Positions 25,774 to 34,724 of a DNA stretch of 64,000 bases are shown here, piece after piece (the first letter of the stretch is position 1; every line of letters starts with the position of its first letter). Made by a program: the position numbers and the translations under genes. The stretch is from Pseudomonas sp. ADAK18 (GTDB lineage: Bacteria; Pseudomonadota; Gammaproteobacteria; Pseudomonadales; Pseudomonadaceae). The notes beneath the pieces were generated by a model that saw nothing but the letters and a program-made list of their open reading frames with translations, was not told the DNA's origin and did not search any database. Where the stretch lies: assembly GCF_012935695.1 (NCBI RefSeq), contig NZ_CP052859.1, positions 2,459,001-2,523,000 on the forward strand. The letters are read 5' to 3'.

Positions 25774-28060
25774 TCACCTGCAACTGATACTGCGGGTCCG
25801 TCTTGATCTGCTGCTCGGTAAAGGGCAGCGGGCTCAACTTCTTCTCCGAAAACGCCTGGGTCTGGTCCTTCGAATACTTCGACGCCGGGTCACTGGACAA
25901 TGAGAACGCCAACAGCCCTTGCGCACGCGGCCCCTGATCGTCGAAGGTGACAATCTGCAAGTAGCTGCTGCCACTGACCACTTCACGCTTGCCGTCTTCC
26001 CGAGGCACGCTCTGCATTGCGTTATAAATGCCCAGCTCTTGCGGCCCGCCGTGGAGCGGAACCTTGCCGGACACCTGAACATCACCCCAATGGCTGTCCT
26101 GGTTCAACCCAAGTTTTGTCACCTGCGCCGCTGACGCCAACATGGCCTCGCGCAGCGCCTTGGCCACCGGCGCCCGCTCGATAGCCAGCCCACGCGGCGT
26201 GGTGAGCGGCTGCGCCGGATCGAAGCTCACTTGCCACGCCTCAGGCACTTGCTGCATCTGCTTGAACAGGTTGATGAAGTGCACAAGGCCCAGGCCGCTT
26301 TCAAGATTGGCTTTCTGATCCCAGTTTTTCAGGCTGTCACACACCGGCTGCAAGGTAGTGGCGTCAGTGCCCAGGTCTTGCCTACAGAACTTCATCAGGT
26401 CCGGCATGACCAGGCTGGCGAGGTACACTTGGTTATCCATGACCATGTGTTGCAAGTCGGAGGGAGTAATCGGTTGCTTATCCAGCGCCTGCAAGCGCTG
26501 CAAAGCGAAGCGCGCACGCGGCCCCAAGCCAATCTTGTCCTGGCTGATCACGGGTGAGAACCCGGTCAGCGGTGCCTTGGGATTGACCATCCACGCCGAA
26601 TCATTGGAGTGCTGCACGTAATCGGTGCGCGCAAGCTGCGGCAATTGGTCGGAGGGGAAAATACCCGCCTGTGCTGCACGCGGATCCACGTCCCAGGCGC
26701 AAGCGCTATGGGAGCCATCGAGCATGATCATTTGCAGGCCCGCGCGAGGGTCGCTGCATTGCGCCAGTTTCTTCGCGCTGACGTTAGGCACCACCGACAG
26801 GTTCATGTACAGGCTCTGGCCCTGATCATCCGCCGCCAGCGTGTTGACCCACGGGATCCCTTGCAGGGTGTGCACGGAAGTTTGCAGGTCCTTGAGGCTG
26901 CCGGCGCGGTTCATCGCGTACCACTGCTGCAGCACCCGGTCGTTACCCAGGTTGGCGTCCCGCAGGCTGAAAGCGTATTGCCTGTTCCAATCCAGCTTGC
27001 CCGGCCATTGCACCACCGGGCCGAATTGCGAGCTGTAGACCGTGCGCGATTGGCTCTGGGTACTGCCATCAGCGGTTTTCACCTGCACTACGATGGTGGA
27101 CTTATCCATAGGAACGGACTTGCCATCCAGCAGGTAGCGGGTTGGGTCTTTCGGGTCCAGGGTCAGGCGATACAGGGTGAAGTGCTTGGAGGTATCCACC
27201 GTGTGGGTCCAGGCCACATGCTGGTTAAAGCCGATATTGATCACCGGCAATCCCGGTAAGGCCGCGCCCATCACGTCCAGTTGACCGGGAATGGTCAGGT
27301 GCATTTCATAGAAGCGCATACCGCCAATCCAGGGGAAGTGCGGGTTGGCCAACAACATGCCACGGCCGTTGAACGAACGCTCACGCCCCACCGCCACCGC
27401 GTTACTGCCGCGATCGAGGGCAAACCGCTGTTGATTGGCGGCTGCGACTTCAAACGTTCGGGTGTCAGGCTGCACACTCGCGGTGGCTTGAGGGGGCGTG
27501 GCGCCCACCAGGGCCTCGGCGAACTGGCCTACGCCACCTTCCACCAGCAAACGTCGGGTCAACTTGACCAGATCCTCGGGAGTGATCGCCCGCACCCAGG
27601 CACCTTGGCACTGCTCGGGCAGGCCGGTGGCCGTGCGCTCTTTCAAATAACGGTTGTAGCCCGCGACATAACCTTCGATCCGCTGCTGCATCTGCGGGGT
27701 CTGGGCGTTCCAGAATGCCGCAATCGCCTGGGGCGTGTTGAGCCAGGTAAAGAACACATCGCTGGTGAGATTGTTACGCCGCTCCAGGGGCGACTTCTCG
27801 GCGCCAAAATACTGGGCACGCTCACCGTTCACGGTCACCACTTCGTTGGCCAGCAGGCACAGATTGTCCTGGGCGTAGGCGTAACCAATGCCGTAACCCA
27901 GTCCGCGTTCATCATTGGCACGAATGTGCGGGACACCAAACCCGGTACGGCGAATCTCGGCCTTCGTCTCGCTGACCTGTACCCGGGCCGACACTGAAAG
28001 GCTCAAACCGAGACACACCCCCGCTACACACACCCTGCACAATCCGTTGGAAATATTCAC
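25754..28060 (-). CDS. pvdQ: PvdQ, periplasmic acylase (pyoverdine/AHL)
   Basis: A 768-residue N-terminal-nucleophile hydrolase of the penicillin acylase family. It follows P. aeruginosa PvdQ closely, for example in ERGLGYGIGYAYAQDN, LTRRLLVEGGVGQFA and LPGLPVINIGFNQHVAWTHT. The autocleavage site is RGS219NAVAV, where Ser becomes the N-terminal nucleophile of the beta chain. PvdQ removes the myristoyl chain from pyoverdine precursor in the periplasm and also hydrolyses long-chain acyl-homoserine lactones. The GTG at 28060 was chosen because GGAG stands five bases upstream and a signal peptide follows; the longer frame adds 17 unsupported residues. A candidate PvdS promoter lies upstream. Confidence 0.93.
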   Translation of the reverse strand: MNISNGLCRVCVAGVCLGLSLSVSARVQVSETKAEIRRTGFGVPHIRANDERGLGYGIGYAYAQDNLCLLANEVVTVNGERAQYFGAEKSPLERRNNLTSDVFFTWLNTPQAIAAFWNAQTPQMQQRIEGYVAGYNRYLKERTATGLPEQCQGAWVRAITPEDLVKLTRRLLVEGGVGQFAEALVGATPPQATASVQPDTRTFEVAAANQQRFALDRGSNAVAVGRERSFNGRGMLLANPHFPWIGGMRFYEMHLTIPGQLDVMGAALPGLPVINIGFNQHVAWTHTVDTSKHFTLYRLTLDPKDPTRYLLDGKSVPMDKSTIVVQVKTADGSTQSQSRTVYSSQFGPVVQWPGKLDWNRQYAFSLRDANLGNDRVLQQWYAMNRAGSLKDLQTSVHTLQGIPWVNTLAADDQGQSLYMNLSVVPNVSAKKLAQCSDPRAGLQMIMLDGSHSACAWDVDPRAAQAGIFPSDQLPQLARTDYVQHSNDSAWMVNPKAPLTGFSPVISQDKIGLGPRARFALQRLQALDKQPITPSDLQHMVMDNQVYLASLVMPDLMKFCRQDLGTDATTLQPVCDSLKNWDQKANLESGLGLVHFINLFKQMQQVPEAWQVSFDPAQPLTTPRGLAIERAPVAKALREAMLASAAQVTKLGLNQDSHWGDVQVSGKVPLHGGPQELGIYNAMQSVPREDGKREVVSGSSYLQIVTFDDQGPRAQGLLAFSLSSDPASKYSKDQTQAFSEKKLSPLPFTEQQIKTDPQYQLQVISEQRQ

Positions 28061-28129
28061 GCAGACTCCACACTCAACCCGGAAAAAATACGACGTGGCC
28101 CAACAGACCACCGCGACCTTCCAGTAGAG

Positions 28130-28152
28130 ACGTAAAAAGCGGGAATAATTTA
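28130..28152 (-). promoter_or_regulatory. Candidate PvdS iron-starvation box for pvdQ
   Basis: On the minus strand CTAAAT at 28153-28148 is followed by a CCC-containing spacer of 15 bases and CGT at 28132-28130. The PvdS consensus is TAAAT-N16/17-CGT, so the spacer is one base short. Position fits: transcription would start about 60 bases before the pvdQ GTG. Confidence 0.45.
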
Positions 28153-28307
28153 GCGGGCACAGACGTTTATTCGCAGGCGTTCACATGTCACAGACCTGAT
28201 ACCGACAAATTTTCTACATGTTGCGCTTCATGATTTGCGCTGCTCGTTCGTCTTAGTCACTAAGAGCGCCATCATTTTCCTGATCAGGCTCTGAAAAGGA
28301 GTTTTGC

Positions 28308-28688
28308 ATGTACAACCCGCAACTGCCCACGGAAGGTCACCCATCGACGCACGATGCTGCTTTTGGCACCGGCGCCCAAGCGTTCGGCAAGGAGCTGGAG
28401 CGGCACGGCAACCAGCGCATTCGCTACTTGCTCAAGTGTTTTGGCCTGCGCACCAGCCTGATCCGGCTGAAGGTCATCGACGCCCTCCTCACCGCCGCCG
28501 ACAACCAGCGCAGCCTGGGTGTTCGAGGGGTGCACAGCCATTTGTTGGAACTGGGCATCCCGCTGTCGTTTCTCAGCGTGCGCGAGGTGCTCAAGCGCCT
28601 GTGCAGCGAGGGCGTGGTTACCCTCAATGCCGATAAGAGCTACAGCCTGCACGAGCAGGCTGCCAAAGTCCTCGAAGGTCGCGCCTGA
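28308..28688 (+). CDS. Fur-like winged-helix protein (PA2384-like)
   Basis: A 126-residue protein resembling the N-terminal DNA-binding domain of Fur: TSLIRLKVIDALL, a helix-turn-helix with GVRGVHSHLLE and SFLSVREVLKRLCSEGVV, then a wing. The C-terminal metal-sensing and dimerisation domain of Fur is missing, as are its His/Cys clusters. P. aeruginosa PA2384, an iron-responsive gene with the same trait, lies beside pvdQ (PA2385), which supports orthology. The ATG has AAGGAG eight bases upstream. It diverges from pvdQ, so it may share or control that promoter region. Confidence 0.8.
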   Translation: MYNPQLPTEGHPSTHDAAFGTGAQAFGKELERHGNQRIRYLLKCFGLRTSLIRLKVIDALLTAADNQRSLGVRGVHSHLLELGIPLSFLSVREVLKRLCSEGVVTLNADKSYSLHEQAAKVLEGRA

Positions 28689-28689
28689 C

Positions 28690-28884
28690 TCAAGCGTTGG
28701 GCTTGACCTTGCGGCGCATGAAGCCGTTGATCACCACCACGACTACCGCCACGCCAATGGCGATGTACTGGAATGTTTTTTCGCTGATAGCCCCGGTGTT
28801 CTGCAAATAGGACAGGCCAAACATCGTCCCAAGGACGACCAGAGCGATCAGAATCGAGTATTTCAAACGTTGTGACTGGGTCAT
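28690..28884 (-). CDS. Small two-helix membrane protein
   Basis: A 64-residue hypothetical protein with two hydrophobic segments (LIALVVLGTMFGLSYL and YIAIGVAVVVVVINGFM) and a basic tail RRKVKPNA. The start at 28884 (MTQSQRLKYS) has CAGGA eight bases upstream; a longer frame to 28917 lacks a ribosome site. It converges with the PA2384-like gene, with one base between the two stops. Function unknown. Confidence 0.7.
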   Translation of the reverse strand: MTQSQRLKYSILIALVVLGTMFGLSYLQNTGAISEKTFQYIAIGVAVVVVVINGFMRRKVKPNA

Positions 28885-29057
28885 GACGGGTTCCTGAACC
28901 TGAAGATATGTATCCACTTTGTATCGACAACCATGCCAAACGCATACCCGGTTACGGGGATGGCGCGGGGTTATCAGGGTCTCATGTTACAGGCGATGAA
29001 AAGCTTTGGCTTGTCTTGCGCCTGATTGAACTTGTGAGAACCCTAGAGGATTTAATA

Positions 29058-29192
29058 ATGCTCCGTCGAATCACACTGCTGATTCCCCTGCTGATCATGT
29101 TGAGTATGAGCGGCTGTCTCTTTTTCCCCCATGAGGGCGGCCGGCATGACCACCGCTATAGTGAGGGCGGACCGGGGTACTACCATCGCTGA
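29058..29192 (+). CDS. Small lipoprotein, 44 aa
   Basis: A 44-residue protein with a lipoprotein signal: MLRRITLLIPLLIMLSM then the lipobox SMSGC with Cys20 as the lipidation site. The mature part is only 25 residues, rich in His, Gly and Tyr (HEGGRHDHRY, GGPGYYHR), which may bind metal. GAGGA precedes the ATG by seven bases and a strong terminator follows 17 bases after the stop. Function unknown. Confidence 0.7.
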   Translation: MLRRITLLIPLLIMLSMSGCLFFPHEGGRHDHRYSEGGPGYYHR

Positions 29193-29209
29193 TCACGTGG
29201 CATAAACAA

Positions 29210-29234
29210 CAAACCCGATATTCAATCGGGTTTG
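29210..29234. terminator. Bidirectional intrinsic terminator
   Basis: CAAACCCGAT (29210-29219) and ATCGGGTTTG (29225-29234) form a perfect 10-base stem with a 5-base loop, with T-rich sequence after it on the plus strand. It separates the small lipoprotein gene from the converging ABC permease gene and can serve both. Confidence 0.8.
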
Positions 29235-29256
29235 TTTGTAACTACAACTACAGGCT

Positions 29257-30033
29257 CTAATTGTTCGCACCATGCACCCAACGCTGATGCAGCCACCGCG
29301 CAAACGCATCCAGGGCAAAGCCTAACAGCCCGATCAGCAATACCATCGCCATCAGCTCTGAATAGGCCAGCCGATCCCGGGTGTCGAGGATGTAGTAACC
29401 CAACCCCGCACTGACCCCGAGCATCTCGCACGGTACCAGCACAATCCACAGGATCCCGATGGCCAGGCGCACGCCGGTCAGCACATGCCCCATCACCCCA
29501 GGAATAATCACCCGGCGCAAGGTTTCCCAGCGCGTGGCGCTCAGGCTTTTGCTCAGTTGCAGCCAACGCGGGTCCAACTGACGCACACCGGCCGCCGTAT
29601 TGAGCAGGATCGGCCAGACAGCGGCGAAGGCCAGCAGGAAATAGATCGGCTGGTCCCCTACCCCCATCAGCATCACCACGATAGGCATCCACGACAGCGG
29701 TGAAATCATCCGCAAAAACTGGAACGCCGGCGTGGTGGCCGCCTCCAGGTTACGCGAACTGCCCACCAGCAATCCCAACGGCACGCCCACCAACAAAGCC
29801 AGGAACAACCCGACAAAGATTCGCTTGAGGCTGACGGCGATGTGCAGGTACAGCTCGCCACGCCCCAGCAATTCCCACAAGCTGGCCAGGGTGGCCGACA
29901 ACGAGAACCGCGCAGACAAGCCGCCCGCCTCGCCAAATACGTTCACCCCCAGCCACCAGAGCAACAACAACCCTGCCAATCCGGTGACGCCGAGCAACCA
30001 GCCCGGCCACACCACGGTTTTGCCGTTGTTCAA
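29257..30033 (-). CDS. ABC transporter permease (TauC/SsuC type)
   Basis: A 258-residue inner membrane permease of the nitrate/sulfonate/taurine (NitT/TauT) class, with six predicted helices and the EAA-like loop around LDPRWLQLSKSLSATRWETLRRVIIPG. It is the last gene of a five-gene minus-strand operon and overlaps the binding-protein gene by four bases. It would form the membrane channel with the ATPase encoded two genes upstream. Confidence 0.88.
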   Translation of the reverse strand: MNNGKTVVWPGWLLGVTGLAGLLLLWWLGVNVFGEAGGLSARFSLSATLASLWELLGRGELYLHIAVSLKRIFVGLFLALLVGVPLGLLVGSSRNLEAATTPAFQFLRMISPLSWMPIVVMLMGVGDQPIYFLLAFAAVWPILLNTAAGVRQLDPRWLQLSKSLSATRWETLRRVIIPGVMGHVLTGVRLAIGILWIVLVPCEMLGVSAGLGYYILDTRDRLAYSELMAMVLLIGLLGFALDAFARWLHQRWVHGANN

Positions 30034-31229
30034 ACGCCAATCTCCTCGCTGCGCTCAAAGCTATCGGCCAAACCGAAGGTTTTCATGCCGCCCACCGCTT
30101 CGATGGCATTGCGCACAAAGCGGTCGTCCACCAGGTCCTTGGCGACGAACGCCGGGTCCAGGTCAGCGAGAAAGCGCTTGTCACCTTCGATCAGCGTGTC
30201 TTTCAGGCGACGTACCAGTTCCTCGGTGTAGCTGGGGAACGGGTACGGTTGGAAGTCGATACGGTGCTCATCCCAATTGGCGTGCTGGATCGCGCCATCG
30301 GCCAGATACGCTGCGCGGTCGCTGGCCGGTGGTGCCAACACTTTGCTCAACACCGGTTCAGCGTGTGGGGTGTAGCGATTCGGACCGTCCTTGGACAGCA
30401 GCTTCACCGCTTCTTCGCGGTTATCACGGGTCCAGACCTGCGCCTTGACGATGGCATTGACCACCTTCTGCGACCATTCCGGGCGATTGGTCAGGTCGTG
30501 CTCATGCATGAACACCACGCAACACGCGTGATTGCGCCACACATCGCCGGTGAAACGCTGCACCCGGCCAACATTGAGGTTCTCCGCCAGGGCGTTGAAC
30601 GGCTCGGCGACGATATAGCCGTCAATACGTTTGCTGGCCAGCGCCGGCGGCATGTCCGACGGCGGCAATACGATCAGGTTGACTTCGTTAGCCGCCAGGC
30701 TGCTGCCGGCGGCGCGGCTGACCGGGGTCAGACCGTTGTCGCGAAACAGTTGCTGCACCACCACGTTGTGGATCGAGTACCAAAACGGAATCGCCACCGA
30801 TTTGCCGCCCAACTGCTTCACATCGGTAATGCCTGGCGACACGGTCAGGCCCGAGCCGCCCACATGGTTCCACGCCACCACTTTGGCAGGCACCTTGCTG
30901 CCATAGCGCGCCCAGATGGTCATCGGCGACAACAGGTGAATCACGTTGACCTGGCCCGAGATAAACGCCTCGATCACCTGGGCCCAACTGCGCAGCAGCA
31001 CCGGGCGTTCGGCCTTGATGCCTTCGGCTTCGAACAGACCGTTGTTATGGGCCACCAGCAACGGCGTGGCGTCGGTGATTGGCAGGTAACCGATGCGCAC
31101 CGGTGCGTCCGGTTCGGCTGCCGCGCGGGCTTGCAGGCTGCTCAGCAGCGGCAAAGCACCGGCCGCGCTGAGCACGGCCGAGAGTTTGAGAAAGTCACGG
31201 CGCGAGTGGGTCAGGTCATCCAGACACAT
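30030..31229 (-). CDS. ABC transporter substrate-binding protein, Tat-exported
   Basis: A 399-residue periplasmic binding protein of the NMT1/NrtA/SsuA class. The N-terminus has a twin-arginine signal (SRRDFLKLSAVLSAAGALPLL, cleavage near ARAAA), followed by VRIGYLPITDATPLLVAHNNGLFEAEG, typical of the family. The start at 31229 (MCLDDLTHSRRDF) overlaps the ATPase gene by 14 bases; the longer frame to 31433 lies wholly in that gene. Use of the Tat route suggests folding before export. The ligand is not evident: the family binds nitrate, sulfonates, taurine, thiamine precursors and others. Confidence 0.88.
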   Translation of the reverse strand: MCLDDLTHSRRDFLKLSAVLSAAGALPLLSSLQARAAAEPDAPVRIGYLPITDATPLLVAHNNGLFEAEGIKAERPVLLRSWAQVIEAFISGQVNVIHLLSPMTIWARYGSKVPAKVVAWNHVGGSGLTVSPGITDVKQLGGKSVAIPFWYSIHNVVVQQLFRDNGLTPVSRAAGSSLAANEVNLIVLPPSDMPPALASKRIDGYIVAEPFNALAENLNVGRVQRFTGDVWRNHACCVVFMHEHDLTNRPEWSQKVVNAIVKAQVWTRDNREEAVKLLSKDGPNRYTPHAEPVLSKVLAPPASDRAAYLADGAIQHANWDEHRIDFQPYPFPSYTEELVRRLKDTLIEGDKRFLADLDPAFVAKDLVDDRFVRNAIEAVGGMKTFGLADSFERSEEIGV

Positions 31230-32019
31230 GTTGAGGCTCCAGCAATTCAGAGGTATGGGGTAAAGGGCGGCTTGCCCGCCGTAGGGTTTTGAGAATGTCG
31301 ATACGCAGGGCGCCGATTTCCTCGACCTGCTCTTCCCGCGGTTGCGGCAGGTCGATGCGCCATTCTCCCAGGGTTCGCGCCGGGCGGTTACCCAACAGCA
31401 GAATCCGATCGGAAAGCAACAGCGCTTCATCAATGTCGTGGGTGATCAGCACCGCAGCCGAACCTTGCTCGCGATTGACCTTGAGCAGCAAGTGTTGCAT
31501 GTCAGCGCGGGTTACTTCATCCAGCGCGCCGAAGGGCTCATCCAGCAGCAACACCTGGGGTTGGCGGGCCAAGCAGCGGGCCAGCGCCGTGCGCTGGGCC
31601 ATGCCGCCGGATAACTGCGCCGGGAATTGCAGACGGGCGTGTTCCAGGCCGACGGCGGCAATCGCATGATCCACTCGGGCCCGGCGCTCTTCAGCACTCA
31701 AGTGCGGTTGACGGGCGAAGTCCAGGCCAAAGGCGACGTTTTTTTCCAGGCTCAACCACGGCAGCAGGCTCGGATCCTGAAAGGCTACCGCCACCCGTGG
31801 ATGCGGACCGTTCAACGGCTCGCCGAGCAAGCGAATGCTTCCGCCCTGAGGCGCCTGCAAACCGGCGAGCACCCGCAGCAGGCTGGACTTGCCAACACCG
31901 CTGGGGCCGAGGATCGACACCACTTCACCGGGCTGCAGTTGCAGGTCGAAACCTTCCAGTACCGGTCCGCTGGCGTAACCCAGGCAGATCCCCTGGGCCT
32001 GCAAGACCGCCTGACTCAT
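31216..32019 (-). CDS. ABC transporter ATP-binding protein (TauB/SsuB type)
   Basis: A 267-residue ATPase with Walker A GPSGVGKSSLL, Q-loop FQDPSLLPWL, signature LSGGMAQRTALARCLA, Walker B VLLLDEPFGALDE and the H-loop ITHDIDEAL. The LSGGM-QR form and length match the nitrate/sulfonate/taurine importers. It is coupled to the flavoprotein gene upstream by an ATGA overlap and to the binding-protein gene downstream. Confidence 0.9.
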   Translation of the reverse strand: MSQAVLQAQGICLGYASGPVLEGFDLQLQPGEVVSILGPSGVGKSSLLRVLAGLQAPQGGSIRLLGEPLNGPHPRVAVAFQDPSLLPWLSLEKNVAFGLDFARQPHLSAEERRARVDHAIAAVGLEHARLQFPAQLSGGMAQRTALARCLARQPQVLLLDEPFGALDEVTRADMQHLLLKVNREQGSAAVLITHDIDEALLLSDRILLLGNRPARTLGEWRIDLPQPREEQVEEIGALRIDILKTLRRASRPLPHTSELLEPQHVSG

Positions 32020-33077
32020 AAGGCAGCCTGACGTGCCAACTCGGTCCGCAACTGCACCAGGCTCGGGGTGACAATCGGCACAAAGGCCGACTCCCTCCAG
32101 CGCCGGGCAAAGCCGCTGCCGTGGGCCGTCAGGTAGGCTTTGCCGCCGCTGGCCTGCAGCTCAAGCTGCACTGCGTTGGCGGCAGTTTCCGCCAGCGCAA
32201 TACGCAAACGGAACAACGGCGCAGGCTCGGCAGTGAAGCGCCCGGACAGCAACCCTTGCTTGAGTTCGGTGACCAGATGATCCAGGGTCGCCCGCAGCGC
32301 CTCCAGTTCCTCACGCAATACCGTGCGGCTGGAGCCCAAGTGGTTGGCCACCTCTGCCAAGGAACGCCGGGCCAGGCCGATGGCCATGCCGCATTGCAGG
32401 CCAAGGAAGGCTGGACGCACTGCCGGCAGGAACTTGCGGGCATCTTCATGCAGCAACCAGTCGCGGCTCAATTCAACGCCTTCCAGGCCAAGGGCGGCCG
32501 TGTTGCTCGATTGCAGGCCGAGCAATTCCAAGTCACGGGAACGTTGCAAGCCGGCCACCGAGTCGGGGATCGCCATGATAAACGGCGTACCACCCTGGTT
32601 ATGCTCGACGGCCGCAGCCACCACAAAACCGTTCTTGCGCAGGTTGGTCACCCAATGCAGACGGCCATTGAAGATCCAACCGTCATCCGTTGGCTCGGCA
32701 TTGATCTGCAAGGTCTCGATGCCGGAAAGAAATTTCATCGCGTTGGAAAGCCCGGTGGCCCCGGCGAGTTTGCCGCTGAGCAGGTCCGGCAGCAGTTGTT
32801 CGCGCAGGCGTTCATTCGGGCTCAGTAGCAGGTACTCGATAAACGAACGCTGGCCCCAACAGACAAAGGCCGCCGCTAGGGAATGACTGGCCACATCGGC
32901 AATGGCCTCTACAGCGCCGGCCACGTCGCCGCCCAGTCCGCCCTGGCTTTTCGGTACACCGATTCGTAATACATTGGCTTCTGCCAGCCTTGGCAGCACT
33001 TCCTGTGGATCGCAACTGCCCACATCCAGGGCTTGCGCTTGAACATCGAGCCAGCGGCTCAAGATAGGGTCAAGCAT
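32016..33077 (-). CDS. Acyl-CoA dehydrogenase-like flavoprotein
   Basis: A 353-residue protein of the acyl-CoA dehydrogenase fold: an N-terminal helical domain, a middle beta domain (GATGLSNAMKFLSG through GWIFNGRLHWVTN, flavin contacts) and a C-terminal helical domain. It is shorter than true fatty acyl-CoA dehydrogenases. In this transporter context it may be a flavin-dependent monooxygenase or desulfurising enzyme of the SfnC/DszC type rather than a beta-oxidation enzyme; that is inference. It sits between the AhpD-like gene and the ABC genes in the same operon. Confidence 0.78.
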   Translation of the reverse strand: MLDPILSRWLDVQAQALDVGSCDPQEVLPRLAEANVLRIGVPKSQGGLGGDVAGAVEAIADVASHSLAAAFVCWGQRSFIEYLLLSPNERLREQLLPDLLSGKLAGATGLSNAMKFLSGIETLQINAEPTDDGWIFNGRLHWVTNLRKNGFVVAAAVEHNQGGTPFIMAIPDSVAGLQRSRDLELLGLQSSNTAALGLEGVELSRDWLLHEDARKFLPAVRPAFLGLQCGMAIGLARRSLAEVANHLGSSRTVLREELEALRATLDHLVTELKQGLLSGRFTAEPAPLFRLRIALAETAANAVQLELQASGGKAYLTAHGSGFARRWRESAFVPIVTPSLVQLRTELARQAAL

Positions 33078-33155
33078 GGGTGTCTCTCCTTGTTACAGCA
33101 TGTTTACCATCGCTGACGCCAGCGCGCCGCTTCTGCCTGAGTGCATCGAGCGTCT

Positions 33156-33716
33156 TCAGCCCGCAGGCCTTTCCCAACGGTATTGCGCCAGCTCCGGGTT
33201 CAGCGGCGTACGGGCAAACACGTTGGCGAAGTTGCACAGCGTGGCCAGGCTGACACCCAGAATAACTTCCAGAGCATGACCGTCCGTGTAACCGGCTGCA
33301 CGCAATTGTTCGTAACCAGCGTCGCTGACATCACCACGGGTGGCGATCACTTCCCGGGTAAAGGCGGCCAGTGTCTCATAACGCTCGTTGGGCAGCTCAC
33401 CGCGCTGGCGCAGGGCATCGATGACTTCTTCCGAGAGCTTGGCCTTGTTACGTGCTACCGCCGTGTGCCCGGCGACGCAGAAATCGCAACCGTGGGTGGT
33501 CGCGGCAATCAACTGCACCACTTCCCTTTCCGCCAGGCTCAGCTCGGACTTGGCGTTGAGGCCCGAGACGGTGACGTAGGTTTCCAGCGCGGCCGGAGCA
33601 TTGGCCAGCACGGCCAGCAGGTTAGGGATGAAACCAGAGCCCTTGAGGGCATTTTCGAGGAACGGTTTGGCCGCTTCCGGTGCGGTTTCCAGAGTCAGCA
33701 TGGGTACACGGGACAT
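33156..33716 (-). CDS. AhpD-like carboxymuconolactone decarboxylase family protein
   Basis: A 186-residue helical protein of the CMD/AhpD superfamily, peroxidase-related subgroup. The redox pair is in THGCDFCVAGHT (C-x-x-C with the following His), the active-site pattern of AhpD-type alkylhydroperoxidases. AGGAG stands eight bases before the ATG at 33716. It is probably the first gene of the ABC-flavoprotein operon (78-base gap to the next gene) and may detoxify peroxide released by the flavoprotein. Confidence 0.85.
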   Translation of the reverse strand: MSRVPMLTLETAPEAAKPFLENALKGSGFIPNLLAVLANAPAALETYVTVSGLNAKSELSLAEREVVQLIAATTHGCDFCVAGHTAVARNKAKLSEEVIDALRQRGELPNERYETLAAFTREVIATRGDVSDAGYEQLRAAGYTDGHALEVILGVSLATLCNFANVFARTPLNPELAQYRWERPAG

Positions 33717-33818
33717 GGAGTGGTCTCCTGATTGATTCGTGCTCCAAGTCTGTTGGTTATAAAAAAACCTCTCAATAGTCTAAAGTAGCGATTACTTGCT
33801 CTAGAGTCTTTCCATTAG

Positions 33819-34724
33819 ATGAATTCGTCCAATTCACTCCTCGATTGGTTATTAGATAGCCTCGAACTCGATACCAGCCTGTTCCATGTCGGGCGCTATT
33901 GCGGCGGCTGGCACGCCAGTACCCACGGCTTGGCCAACGCCAGTTTTCACCTGGTTGTACAGGGTCAATGTTGGTTGCATGTGGAGGGCGATGATGCCCC
34001 AGTACTGTTGAACAACGGCGACGCCCTGTTTCTGTTGCAAGACCTGGGTTTTCGGCTGTCAAGCGAAGCGACCGCTGAGGGCGCCCGCAAATCCCCGCGC
34101 CGTCCGATGCTGCCGCTGGATGCCGAAGCCACCGACGGCGTGGGCCTGGTGTGCGGTTTCTTTCACTTTCATTCGGGCTTGTCGGCGATGATTGTGGACG
34201 CCCTGCCCAACTGGATCATCTTGCGGGCCGGCGACCCGTCACTGGTGGCCGCGCGCAACCTGTTCGAACTGATTCTCCAGGAATGCCAACGCAAGCCCGT
34301 GCCGTCCTCGGCACTGTTGGAGCGCCTCTGCCACCTGTTGTTTCTCTATGTATTGCGCCAACAGGTGGTGGACAACACCGACCTCGGCGGCCTGGCGGCG
34401 CTGGCTCGGCAACCGGCGTTTGCCGGTCTGCTGGAGCGATTGATCGCCCAACCGGCCGAGCCGTGGAGCCTGGAAAGCATGGCGGCCTGTACGGGCTTGT
34501 CCCGTTCAGCATTTTTCAAGCGCTTCAATGAGCTGTGCGGGCAATCACCGGGGCAAGTACTGTTGATGATGCGCATGCGCCACGCCCGCCAGTTGTTCAA
34601 GAACAATCTGACAGTGGCGGATGTTTCGCTGGCGGTGGGTTATCAGTCAGTGGCAGCGTTTACTCGGGCCTTCCACAAGGTCACCGGACAACAACCCGGC
34701 GCCTACCGAAAGGCTCAGGGCTAA
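33819..34724 (+). CDS. AraC-family transcriptional regulator
   Basis: A 301-residue regulator with an N-terminal cupin-type sensor domain (HLVVQGQCWLHVEGDD, then GDALFLLQDLGFRL) and a C-terminal pair of helix-turn-helix motifs (SLESMAACTGLSRSAFFKRF and VADVSLAVGYQSVAAFTRAF, ending HKVTGQQPGAYR). It diverges from the AhpD/ABC operon across a 102-base AT-rich gap, so it most likely controls that operon. The 3' end overlaps the convergent LysR gene by four bases. Confidence 0.9.
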   Translation: MNSSNSLLDWLLDSLELDTSLFHVGRYCGGWHASTHGLANASFHLVVQGQCWLHVEGDDAPVLLNNGDALFLLQDLGFRLSSEATAEGARKSPRRPMLPLDAEATDGVGLVCGFFHFHSGLSAMIVDALPNWIILRAGDPSLVAARNLFELILQECQRKPVPSSALLERLCHLLFLYVLRQQVVDNTDLGGLAALARQPAFAGLLERLIAQPAEPWSLESMAACTGLSRSAFFKRFNELCGQSPGQVLLMMRMRHARQLFKNNLTVADVSLAVGYQSVAAFTRAFHKVTGQQPGAYRKAQG

